From NCBI RefSeq assembly GCF_009498455.1, contig NZ_CP045644.1, positions 1,302,001 to 1,366,000 of the forward strand: a DNA stretch of 64,000 nt, given 5' to 3'. Below the pieces are notes generated by a model. It was not told the DNA's origin. It worked only from the letters and a program-made list of their open reading frames with translations, and searched no databases. The stretch's first letter is position 1, and every line of letters begins with the position of its first letter. The position numbers and the translations under genes are program-made. Origin of the DNA: Variovorax paradoxus (GTDB taxonomy: Bacteria; Pseudomonadota; Gammaproteobacteria; Burkholderiales; Burkholderiaceae_C). Shown piece after piece: positions 8,827 through 17,359 of this stretch.

Positions 8827-11157
8827 TCATTTCTTCTTCGTCATGTAGACGCACGACAGGTGCAGCTTGCAAATGCCGATGTTCAGTCCCTTCTTCTTCG
8901 AACTGCGCGCCGAGGTCTCGAACTTGACCGGCGCATCGAGCAGGAAGTTCGTCGCCCTGTTGGTGAACCATCCGTTGATTTGCGTGTTGATTCCGCAGGC
9001 CTGCAACTTGAGGCCGTAGAAATCGGTTGCGAGAACGATCGCCCGCACGGTCTGGTTGGACCAACGCAGGAAATCGCACTTGAGCCACGTCTCATCGGCG
9101 ACGTTGAGGATCGTATGGGGCGACCGGGTGATGCTTACCGTCGCCTTGATCGTGTAGGTGCTCGTGGTGTCGAGGTGCTGCGTCGTGTGATAGATGATCA
9201 GCGGCGCCACCACGACCTTCGGACCGGTGACCGAGGTGCAGTCGGTCCCGTTCACCTGCTTGAGATCCATCGCATGGACCGTCTCGATGCGCCCACTGCC
9301 GGTGATGCGCAGATCCGAGCCACTCAGGAGCCGGATGCTGCCTCCGTTCACCGTCAGCATCACGCCGCCATTGACCGTCTCGGTGATGCCGCCGGTGACC
9401 GTGCGCGTCTCCCCGCCCGTGATGGTCTCGATCGCCCCGCCCGTGATCGTGCGTTGCTCGCCGCCCGCCACCGTCTCGGTCGCACCGCCCGTCACCGTGC
9501 GCTCCTCGCCGCCGTCGATCGTCTCCACCGCACCGGCGGTGATGTGCCGCTCCTCGCCCGCCTCGTAGGTTGCCGACTCGTGCCCCTTGATCAGCGTCGT
9601 GCGCGTTTTGTCGGTCGTGTGCGTCTCGTCGCCTTCCACCTCCACATCGAGGTTGCGCTCGGCGTGCAGCAGGACCTGCTCGGCGCCCCTCTTGTCCTCG
9701 AACACGAAGGCGTTCGCGTTCGCACTTGACCCGCCCTTGCTCGAACGCGTGACGATGCCGCTCTTGGTCGCCTCGCCCGGCAACGAGAACGGTGGCATCT
9801 GGTCGGCGTTGTACACGCGCCCCACGATCACCGGCCGGTCGATGCGGCCGCCGATGAAGTCCACCACCACCTCCTGGCCGATGCGCGGCGTGAACACACC
9901 GCCGAAGCGCTCGCCCGCCCAGATGTGCGACACGCGCACGAAGCGCGAGCTGTTCTCGTTGCGCTGGCCCACGCGGTCCCAGTGAAATTGCACCTTCACA
10001 CGCCCATATTCGTCGGTCCAGATCTCTTCGCCCTCGGGCCCCACCACGGTCGCCGTCTGCGGCCCGCTCGTGCGCGGCACCGGTGTGTGCCGCTGCGCCC
10101 GGAACGCCTGCGCGCTGGGCTGCACCACGAAGTCGAAGTTGTATTCCCCCGGCGCCGCACCGCTCGCATAGCCGCCCTCGCGCAGCGCGTAGTCGACAGC
10201 CACCACAAGGTACTCTCGGTTGTCGTCCGATCGCGGCGCGTTGCGCATCGTGAAGGTGCCGCCCGGCGCCAGGCCGCGCACGGTCGCGCGGCCCACGCTG
10301 CGCTGCGCCAGCGCCTGCGACTCTTCCAGCCGCACGCGCGCGTAATGCTCGCCGTCTCCGGCTTGCGGGTAGTCGCCCAGCCACTCGTACATCTCGTAGT
10401 CGCCGTTGTCGTGCCCGCGCGGCTGGCTGCGCACATTCACCAGGTCGCCCTTGGGCGTGGTGAAGTTGAAGTCGTCCACCGTGTAGCGGCCCGAGCGAAC
10501 CTCCTCGCTGGGCTGCCACTCGCGGATGACCTCCAGGTCTTCGCCGATGTCGCGGTCCGCCGCGAAGTGGTCGATGGTCTCGTAGCCCGGCATCGCCTCG
10601 TGCGCGGCGATGTCGTCCGCCAGCACCAGCGTGTGCTGGTTCTTCTCGTGCTTGAAGTAGTAGTAGATGCCTTCGAGCTCCATCAGCCGGCTCACGAACG
10701 CGAAGTCGCTCTCGTTGTACTGCACGCAGTACTCCCACTGCCGATAGCTGTTGCTGAGCTTCTTCTCGAACGCGAAACCGTAGTCGCCGAACACCTCTTC
10801 CAGGATCTCCACCACGCTCTTGTTCTGGAAGATCTTGTTGTCGCTCGAGCGCGTGAGGTACCACAGCCACGGGCGCACCGTCGCCCGGTACACGGTATAG
10901 CGCGGCGTGTCGCCTTCGCGTCCGATCATCGAGAAGCGCACCACCTGGCCGTTCAAAAAGCGCGGCTGCGCTGTCGCCGTCAGGATCTCCAGCGCCAGCG
11001 GCTTGCCCAGCACCGACTTCAGATCGATCGACGCGCTCGGGCTCAGCAGGTCCACCTCGAACTCGAACAGCTGCGACAAACCCTCGCTGCCATGCATCGA
11101 ACGAAACTTCAGCCGGTCTTCGCCCAAGGGGGTGTGCGCCTTCACGATCCTGGTCAT
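8827..11157 (-). CDS. vgrG: VgrG spike protein 2 (TssI)
   Basis: 776 residues with the same architecture as VgrG1. Roughly residues 10-600 are nearly identical to VgrG3, after which the C-termini differ completely. The tail (about residues 610-776) contains ATDFYGLKLQACGINTQING and ends in a Lys-rich segment (SSKKKG ... YMTKKK). The start at 11157 (MTRIVKAHTPLGED) is preferred over 11166 because AAGGA is spaced seven bases from it. VgrG trimers cap the Hcp tube and carry tips and effectors. The tail may be an effector or an adaptor-binding extension; no catalytic motif is recognised. Confidence 0.9.
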   Translation of the reverse strand: MTRIVKAHTPLGEDRLKFRSMHGSEGLSQLFEFEVDLLSPSASIDLKSVLGKPLALEILTATAQPRFLNGQVVRFSMIGREGDTPRYTVYRATVRPWLWYLTRSSDNKIFQNKSVVEILEEVFGDYGFAFEKKLSNSYRQWEYCVQYNESDFAFVSRLMELEGIYYYFKHEKNQHTLVLADDIAAHEAMPGYETIDHFAADRDIGEDLEVIREWQPSEEVRSGRYTVDDFNFTTPKGDLVNVRSQPRGHDNGDYEMYEWLGDYPQAGDGEHYARVRLEESQALAQRSVGRATVRGLAPGGTFTMRNAPRSDDNREYLVVAVDYALREGGYASGAAPGEYNFDFVVQPSAQAFRAQRHTPVPRTSGPQTATVVGPEGEEIWTDEYGRVKVQFHWDRVGQRNENSSRFVRVSHIWAGERFGGVFTPRIGQEVVVDFIGGRIDRPVIVGRVYNADQMPPFSLPGEATKSGIVTRSSKGGSSANANAFVFEDKRGAEQVLLHAERNLDVEVEGDETHTTDKTRTTLIKGHESATYEAGEERHITAGAVETIDGGEERTVTGGATETVAGGEQRTITGGAIETITGGETRTVTGGITETVNGGVMLTVNGGSIRLLSGSDLRITGSGRIETVHAMDLKQVNGTDCTSVTGPKVVVAPLIIYHTTQHLDTTSTYTIKATVSITRSPHTILNVADETWLKCDFLRWSNQTVRAIVLATDFYGLKLQACGINTQINGWFTNRATNFLLDAPVKFETSARSSKKKGLNIGICKLHLSCVYMTKKK
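9375..11122 (-). repeat. Direct tandem repeat copy A (vgrG2 body)
   Basis: About 1.75 kb repeated at an offset of 2349 bp with only a handful of single-base differences seen by eye (for example near 10092 and 10428). It covers almost the whole coding region except the first ~12 codons and the 3' tail. Confidence 0.85.
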
Positions 11158-11172
11158 CACCGCCATCCTTTT

Positions 11173-13506
11173 TCAGTTCGTCTTGACAAAGATCGTTCCC
11201 TTTACCGCCCTCATTCCATGGGTCTTGCGCTCCTTCAGGAACTGTCCGAACTTCAACCAGCCGACCTGGTACTTGTTCATCGTCTGGATCTCGGTCTTCG
11301 CGGCGAGGTTGACGAAGATGCCATTGACGGACAAGAACCACTTGCTCACCATCAGCTTCATGCCGTAGATGTCGAACGCCACGTTGTGCGTCCCGCCCTG
11401 CCACACTTCGATGTCGTAGCGCGTCCAGCGCCAGTGGCTGTGCTCCTGGATGTGGAGCGTCTGCGTGGGCTTGTTGTGGATCACCACCTTGGCGTTGACG
11501 ATGTAGTTGACGGTGTTGATCGTGTAGGTGTCGGCGTAGTGGATGATGAACGGCGCGAACACGATCTTGGGGCCGGTCACGGTGGTGATGTTCGGCCCCA
11601 TCACCACCTTGGCGTCGATCGCGTTGACGATCTCGATACGCCCTGCACCAACGATCCGGATGTCGGTGCCACTGAGAAGCCGCACCACCGTGCCGTTCAC
11701 CGTCAGCGTCACGCCGCCATTGACCGTCTCGGTGATGCCGCCGGTGACCGTGCGCATCTCCCCGCCCGTGATCGTCTCGGTCGCCCCGCCCGCGATCGTG
11801 CGTTGCTCGCCGCCTGCCACCGTCTCGGTCGCGCCGCCCGTCACCGTGCGCTCCTCGCCGCCGTCGATCGTCTCCACCGCACCGGCGGTGATGTGCCGCT
11901 CCTCGCCCGCCTCGTAGGTTGCCGACTCGTGCCCCTTGATCAGCGTCGTGCGCGTTTTGTCGGTCGTGTGCGTCTCGTCGCCTTCCACCTCCACATCGAG
12001 GTTGCGCTCGGCGTGCAGCAGGACCTGCTCGGCGCCCCTCTTGTCCTCGAACACGAAGGCGTTCGCGTTCGCACTTGACCCGCCCTTGCTCGAACGCGTG
12101 ACGATGCCGCTCTTGGTCGCCTCGCCCGGCAACGAGAACGGTGGCATCTGGTCGGCGTTGTACACGCGCCCCACGATCACCGGCCGGTCGATGCGGCCGC
12201 CGATGAAGTCCACCACCACCTCCTGGCCGATGCGCGGCGTGAACACACCGCCGAAGCGCTCGCCCGCCCAGATGTGCGACACGCGCACGAAGCGCGAGCT
12301 GTTCTCGTTGCGCTGGCCCACGCGGTCCCAGTGAAATTGCACCTTCACACGCCCATATTCGTCGGTCCAGATCTCTTCGCCCTCGGGCCCCACCACGGTC
12401 GCCGTCTGCGGCCCGCTCGTGCGCGGCACCGGCGTGTGCCGCTGTGCCCGGAACGCCTGCGCGCTGGGCTGCACCACGAAGTCGAAGTTGTATTCCCCCG
12501 GCGCCGCACCGCTCGCATAGCCGCCCTCGCGCAGCGCGTAGTCGACAGCCACCACAAGGTACTCTCGGTTGTCGTCCGATCGCGGCGCGTTGCGCATCGT
12601 GAAGGTGCCGCCCGGCGCCAGGCCGCGCACGGTCGCGCGGCCCACGCTGCGCTGCGCCAGCGCCTGCGACTCTTCCAGCCGCACGCGCGCGTAATGCTCG
12701 CCGTCTCCGGCTTGCGGGTAGTCGCCCAGCCACTCGTACATCTCGTAGTCGCCGTTGTCGTGCCCGCGCGGCTGGCTACGCACATTCACCAGGTCGCCCT
12801 TGGGCGTGGTGAAGTTGAAGTCGTCCACCGTGTAGCGGCCCGAGCGAACCTCCTCGCTGGGCTGCCACTCGCGGATGACCTCCAGGTCTTCGCCGATGTC
12901 GCGGTCCGCCGCGAAGTGGTCGATGGTCTCGTAGCCCGGCATCGCCTCGTGCGCGGCGATGTCGTCCGCCAGCACCAGCGTGTGCTGGTTCTTCTCGTGC
13001 TTGAAGTAGTAGTAGATGCCTTCGAGCTCCATCAGCCGGCTCACGAACGCGAAGTCGCTCTCGTTGTACTGCACGCAGTACTCCCACTGCCGATAGCTGT
13101 TGCTGAGCTTCTTCTCGAACGCGAAACCGTAGTCGCCGAACACCTCTTCCAGGATCTCCACCACGCTCTTGTTCTGGAAGATCTTGTTGTCGCTCGAGCG
13201 CGTGAGGTACCACAGCCACGGGCGCACCGTCGCCCGGTACACGGTATAGCGCGGCGTGTCGCCTTCGCGTCCGATCATCGAGAAGCGCACCACCTGGCCG
13301 TTCAAAAAGCGCGGCTGCGCTGTCGCCGTCAGGATCTCCAGCGCCAGCGGCTTGCCCAGCACCGACTTCAGATCGATCGACGCGCTCGGGCTCAGCAGGT
13401 CCACCTCGAACTCGAACAGCTGCGACAAACCCTCGCTGCCATGCATCGAACGAAACTTCAGCCGGTCTTCACCCAGCGATGTATGGGCGCGCACGATCCT
13501 GGTCAC
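11173..13506 (-). CDS. vgrG: VgrG spike protein 3 (TssI), GTG start
   Basis: 777 residues beginning at a GTG (VTRIVRAHTSLGED) with AAGGAG eight bases upstream. No ATG is available there, and the frame stays open far into clpV antisense, so this start is chosen by homology and ribosome site. The body is almost the same as VgrG2. The tail (from about residue 610) reads VAFDIYGMKLMVSKWFLSVN, sharing a loose YGxKL...NGxFxN pattern with VgrG2. It directly follows clpV with a 20-bp gap. Confidence 0.9.
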   Translation of the reverse strand: MTRIVRAHTSLGEDRLKFRSMHGSEGLSQLFEFEVDLLSPSASIDLKSVLGKPLALEILTATAQPRFLNGQVVRFSMIGREGDTPRYTVYRATVRPWLWYLTRSSDNKIFQNKSVVEILEEVFGDYGFAFEKKLSNSYRQWEYCVQYNESDFAFVSRLMELEGIYYYFKHEKNQHTLVLADDIAAHEAMPGYETIDHFAADRDIGEDLEVIREWQPSEEVRSGRYTVDDFNFTTPKGDLVNVRSQPRGHDNGDYEMYEWLGDYPQAGDGEHYARVRLEESQALAQRSVGRATVRGLAPGGTFTMRNAPRSDDNREYLVVAVDYALREGGYASGAAPGEYNFDFVVQPSAQAFRAQRHTPVPRTSGPQTATVVGPEGEEIWTDEYGRVKVQFHWDRVGQRNENSSRFVRVSHIWAGERFGGVFTPRIGQEVVVDFIGGRIDRPVIVGRVYNADQMPPFSLPGEATKSGIVTRSSKGGSSANANAFVFEDKRGAEQVLLHAERNLDVEVEGDETHTTDKTRTTLIKGHESATYEAGEERHITAGAVETIDGGEERTVTGGATETVAGGEQRTIAGGATETITGGEMRTVTGGITETVNGGVTLTVNGTVVRLLSGTDIRIVGAGRIEIVNAIDAKVVMGPNITTVTGPKIVFAPFIIHYADTYTINTVNYIVNAKVVIHNKPTQTLHIQEHSHWRWTRYDIEVWQGGTHNVAFDIYGMKLMVSKWFLSVNGIFVNLAAKTEIQTMNKYQVGWLKFGQFLKERKTHGMRAVKGTIFVKTN
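11724..13471 (-). repeat. Direct tandem repeat copy B (vgrG3 body)
   Basis: Partner of copy A at an offset of 2349 bp. Such high nucleotide identity over ~1.75 kb implies a recent duplication or ongoing gene conversion, and makes the region prone to RecA-mediated collapse or expansion. It is also a place where short-read assemblies may be wrong. Confidence 0.85.
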
Positions 13507-13526
13507 GAAGGTGTCTCCTTGTCTTT

Positions 13527-16226
13527 CTACGCTTCGGAAAACTCGTACGTGAAGTCGTCGCCTGCTGCGCCCAGCTGCACGCCGGCGAGCTTGCGCGCAC
13601 TGACGGTGGCGCCGATGACTTCTTCGCTCAGTCGGGGCAGGATGGTGTGCGTGAGGATCGCGTCGATCATCCGTCCACCCGACTCTATGGCCGTGCAGCG
13701 GCGTGCGACAAGCGCGACGGCGCTGTCGTTGTAAGCCAATGCAATGCCGTGGTTGGCCTGCAGGCGCGCCGCGATGCGGTCCAGCTGCAGGCGAATGATC
13801 CGGTGCAGCGCATCGGCCTGCAGCGGGTAGTAAGGCACGACCACGAGCCGCCCGAGCAGCGCGGGCGCAAACACCTTCAGCAGCGGCTCGCGCAGCGCGG
13901 CGGCCAGCGGCTCGGGGTCGGGGCGCAACGTCGGGTCTTCGCACAGCTGCATGACGAGGTCGGTGCCGACGTTCGACGTCATGATGATCACGGTGTTGCG
14001 GAAGTCGATGTGGCGGCCTTCGCCGTCTTCCATCCAGCCCTTGTCGAAGACCTGGAAGAAGATCTCGTGCACGTCGGGGTGCGCCTTCTCGATCTCGTCG
14101 AGCAGCACCACGCTGTAAGGCCGGCGGCGCACGGCCTCGGTGAGCACGCCGCCTTCGCCATAGCCCACGTAGCCGGGCGGTGCGCCCTTGAGCGTGGAGA
14201 CGGTGTGCGACTCCTGGAACTCGCTCATGTTGATGGTGACGAGGTTCTGCTCGCCGCCGTACAGCGCCTCGGACAGCGCGAGGGCGGTCTCGGTCTTGCC
14301 GACGCCCGAGGGGCCACACAGCAGGAACACGCCGACGGGCTTGTTGGGGTTGTCCAGCCGCGCACGCGCGGTGCGGATGCGCCGCGAGATGGTCTCCAGC
14401 GCATCGGGCTGCGCGACCACGCGGGCCGACAGAATCTCGCCGAGCCGCAGCACCGACTGCGCATCGTCGCGCACCATGCGGCCGATGGGAATGCCGGTCC
14501 AGTCCGCAACCACCGTGGCGACGGCCTGCGCATCGACGGCTGCGAGGATGAGCGGTGTCTCGCCTTGCAGCTGCACGAGCTGGTCTTGTGCCTCGTCGAG
14601 TTCGGCGCGAATTTCTTCGGGTGTCCTTTCGGGCTCGGCGGGCGCTTCTTCTTCGTTGTGGTCTTCGACCTCAGCCTGCACCGGCACCGCCGCAGGCGAC
14701 AACAGCTTGCGCAACGCAACGATGCGCTCGACCAGCGCGGCCTCTTCCACGCGCCGCTGCTCCAGCAGTTCGAGTTCGGCCTGCGCCGCCGCCACTTGCG
14801 CCGCGATATCTTCGACGCGCTGGTGCTCGCCGACACCGATCGCCGCCTCGCGTCCCGCGATGCCCGACTCGATGCCGAGCACCTCGATGCGCCGCTTCAG
14901 ATCTTCGAGCGCTGCGGGCAGGGCATGCTGGCTCAGCGCCACGCGCGCACATGCCGTGTCGAGCAGGCTCACGGCCTTGTCGGGCAACTGGCGCGCGGGA
15001 ATGTAGCGGTGCGACAGGCTCACGGCCGCTTCGAGCGCGGCATCGAGGATGAGCACGCCGTGGTGTTTTTCCAGCTCGGCCGAAATTCCGCGCAGCATGA
15101 CCACGGCCTTCGGCTCGGTGGGCTCGTGCACCTGGATGGTCTGGAAGCGCCGCGTGAGCGCCGGGTCTTTCTCGATGTACTTCTTGTACTCCGACCACGT
15201 CGTGGCGCCGATGGTGCGCAGCCGCCCGCGTGCAAGCGCGGGCTTGAGCAGGTTCGCCGCGTCGCCGGTGCCGGCGGTGCCGCCCGCGCCCACCAGCGTG
15301 TGCACTTCGTCGACGAACAGCACGATGGGCTTGGGGCTTTTCTCGACCTCGTCGATCACCTGCCGCAGCCGCTGCTCGAACTCGCCCTTCACGCCCGCGC
15401 CGGCCTGCAGCAGCGTGGGGTCGAGCACCCACAGCGACACGTCCTTCAGCGAGGGCGGTACGTCGCCTGCGGCCAGGCGCGAGGCCAGGCCTTCGACCAC
15501 GGCGGTCTTGCCGACACCGGCCTCGCCGGTGAGCAGCGGGTTGTTCTGGCGGCGGCGCATGAGGATGTCGACGATCTGGCGGATCTCGTCGTCGCGGCCG
15601 TACACGGGGTCGAGCTCGCCCGCGCGCGCCTTGGCCGTGAGGTCGCTCGCGTACTTGGCGAGCGCCGAGCCGCCGGCGGCGGGCGCATCGCCCTGGTGCT
15701 GCGCCACGGGCGCGCCCGTGCCCGCCTCCGACGCGGCGTCGTAGTCGTCTTCCGGCGAGCCTTCGGTCCATGCCGCGAGCTGCGCGACGAGCACGTCGGG
15801 CACGAGCTTGTCGAACTCGCGCGAGATGCCCGAGAGCACCTGGCGCAGGCCCGGCGTCTTCACGATGCCCGCGAGCAGGTAGGCGCCGCGGATCGACGTG
15901 GCTTCGAAGCGCAGGCTCGCGTACACCCACGCGCGCTCGACGGCGTGGTCGACGTGCTCGGAGATATCGCTGATCGAGGTGGCACCGTGCGGCAGGCGGT
16001 CGAGCGCGCGCACGAGGTCCTGCTCGACCGCATCGAGGTTGAGCCCCGCGCGCTTGACGATGCGCAGCAGGTCGCTGTCCTGCAGCTGCAGGATCTGGTG
16101 CAGCCAGTGCACGAGTTCAACGTAGGCATTGCCGCGCAGCTTGGCGAACGCAGTGGCAGTCTCCAATGCCTTGTAGAGCATCGGATTCAGTTTGGAGAAA
16201 AGAGAGACGCGGCGGATGTCGGTCAT
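13527..16226 (-). CDS. clpV: ClpV (TssH), AAA+ ATPase recycling the T6SS sheath
   Basis: An 899-residue, two-ring AAA+ unfoldase of expected length. The N-terminal Clp_N-like domain (1-160) is followed by Walker A GEAGVGKT at 234-241 with Walker B VLFVDEVHT, a coiled-coil middle domain (about 430-520), then a second Walker A GPSGVGKTE near 633-641 with VVLLDEIEKA. It disassembles contracted TssB/TssC sheaths. Its ATG overlaps the tssG stop (ATGA), so it is coupled to the baseplate genes. The clear N-domain and locus position separate it from housekeeping ClpB. Confidence 0.95.
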   Translation of the reverse strand: MTDIRRVSLFSKLNPMLYKALETATAFAKLRGNAYVELVHWLHQILQLQDSDLLRIVKRAGLNLDAVEQDLVRALDRLPHGATSISDISEHVDHAVERAWVYASLRFEATSIRGAYLLAGIVKTPGLRQVLSGISREFDKLVPDVLVAQLAAWTEGSPEDDYDAASEAGTGAPVAQHQGDAPAAGGSALAKYASDLTAKARAGELDPVYGRDDEIRQIVDILMRRRQNNPLLTGEAGVGKTAVVEGLASRLAAGDVPPSLKDVSLWVLDPTLLQAGAGVKGEFEQRLRQVIDEVEKSPKPIVLFVDEVHTLVGAGGTAGTGDAANLLKPALARGRLRTIGATTWSEYKKYIEKDPALTRRFQTIQVHEPTEPKAVVMLRGISAELEKHHGVLILDAALEAAVSLSHRYIPARQLPDKAVSLLDTACARVALSQHALPAALEDLKRRIEVLGIESGIAGREAAIGVGEHQRVEDIAAQVAAAQAELELLEQRRVEEAALVERIVALRKLLSPAAVPVQAEVEDHNEEEAPAEPERTPEEIRAELDEAQDQLVQLQGETPLILAAVDAQAVATVVADWTGIPIGRMVRDDAQSVLRLGEILSARVVAQPDALETISRRIRTARARLDNPNKPVGVFLLCGPSGVGKTETALALSEALYGGEQNLVTINMSEFQESHTVSTLKGAPPGYVGYGEGGVLTEAVRRRPYSVVLLDEIEKAHPDVHEIFFQVFDKGWMEDGEGRHIDFRNTVIIMTSNVGTDLVMQLCEDPTLRPDPEPLAAALREPLLKVFAPALLGRLVVVPYYPLQADALHRIIRLQLDRIAARLQANHGIALAYNDSAVALVARRCTAIESGGRMIDAILTHTILPRLSEEVIGATVSARKLAGVQLGAAGDDFTYEFSEA

Positions 16227-17359
16227 GAAGTAGCCGGTGCGTTGCGGGAAAAGAGCGCCTCGGGCTGGAACACCATGTCGCCGGCATCGGTGTCGGACAG
16301 GCGCGTGCCGAGCCAGCTGCCCCAGCCCAGGCGCTGGTCGCTGCTCAGCCGCATGCCGCGCGCCTCGGGCTTGCTGAGCACCAGCCGCAGCTCCCAGGCG
16401 AATTCGATGCCGACGTACTGGCGCACCCAGTCGACCACCTGCCGCAGCCGCGGGCTGCCCGGCAGGAACTCGCGGAACTGCTGTTGCGACAGCGGGCCGA
16501 GTTCGAGCCGGAACTTGCTCTGCGCATCGCGCACCGCCAGGCCGATGGTGGCGCCGCTGCCGAGCCGGTGGTTGCGCCCGAGCAGGCCGATGCGGCTGAC
16601 CTGGCGCTCGTCGATGCGCACCCAGTCGCTCACGAACTCGACCACGCGCACGGGCACGTCGAAGTACAGGCGCAGGATCTGGATCAGCCCTTCGGGGTTG
16701 CGCGTCTGGCGCACCAGGTGGCCCGCCATGTGGGTGCGCGCGTGGTCGGCGATGCGGTCGCGCGCCTTCAGGCCGGGCTGCCCCATGTTCATGAGGCTGG
16801 CCACGTAGTCGACGAAGCGGTGGCCGTCGGGACGGTCGAGGCTGTTGACCGACTGCGCATCGGCCCAGGCGCGGTAGAACAGCAGGATCAGCCGGTGATG
16901 GAACAGGTCGGCGAACGCGCTGAGCGTGTTGTCGGCATGGTGGCGCTTGCGCTCGCGTGCGTACTCGGTCAGGTGCAGCGGCAGCGGGCCGTTGGGACCG
17001 AACAGACCGAAGCCGTAGATCGAGATGCGCGGTGCGCCGTCGTGGTCGACCTCGACGCCTGACACGTTCGACGGCGCAAAGGCCATCGAGGGCTCCTGCC
17101 CCAGCCGCAGCGGCTCGTCGAGCGGGCGCGGCGCGCGACCCAGCAGCGGATGGTCGCCCTGCGCGTCGAGCCGGCGCAACAGCATGAACAGGTCGTGCTC
17201 GAAGGGCTGCTCGACGAGCTGGGCCCACAGCACAGGGTCGGCCTCGGGCACGCCGCGGCGCGGTGCGGCTTTCGCCTTCGCTTTCGTGCGGGCCCGCGCC
17301 TCGGCCTCTGCCGGCAGCACGCGCGGCATCGTGTCGTCGGTGAGGCCGGTCGTGCTCAT
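16223..17359 (-). CDS. tssG: TssG, T6SS baseplate wedge protein
   Basis: A 378-residue cytosolic baseplate component that pairs with two TssF copies. Family features include FEHDLFMLLRRLDA near residue 50, LGQEPSMAFAPSNV and GPLPLHLTEYARER. The first ~40 residues are Ala/Arg/Lys-rich and probably disordered, somewhat longer than in many homologues. It overlaps tssF and clpV by 4 bp each, a tightly coupled block. Confidence 0.93.
   Translation of the reverse strand: MSTTGLTDDTMPRVLPAEAEARARTKAKAKAAPRRGVPEADPVLWAQLVEQPFEHDLFMLLRRLDAQGDHPLLGRAPRPLDEPLRLGQEPSMAFAPSNVSGVEVDHDGAPRISIYGFGLFGPNGPLPLHLTEYARERKRHHADNTLSAFADLFHHRLILLFYRAWADAQSVNSLDRPDGHRFVDYVASLMNMGQPGLKARDRIADHARTHMAGHLVRQTRNPEGLIQILRLYFDVPVRVVEFVSDWVRIDERQVSRIGLLGRNHRLGSGATIGLAVRDAQSKFRLELGPLSQQQFREFLPGSPRLRQVVDWVRQYVGIEFAWELRLVLSKPEARGMRLSSDQRLGWGSWLGTRLSDTDAGDMVFQPEALFSRNAPATS

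Noticed and set aside
9092..12733. 1213-residue Arg-rich frame across vgrG2 and vgrG3
   Set aside because: It spans two real genes in another frame and contains two copies of the same Arg/Gly-rich text because of the tandem duplication; not a protein.
13527..16226. Housekeeping ClpB disaggregase
   Set aside because: N-domain, middle-domain length and position within the tss operon identify ClpV.
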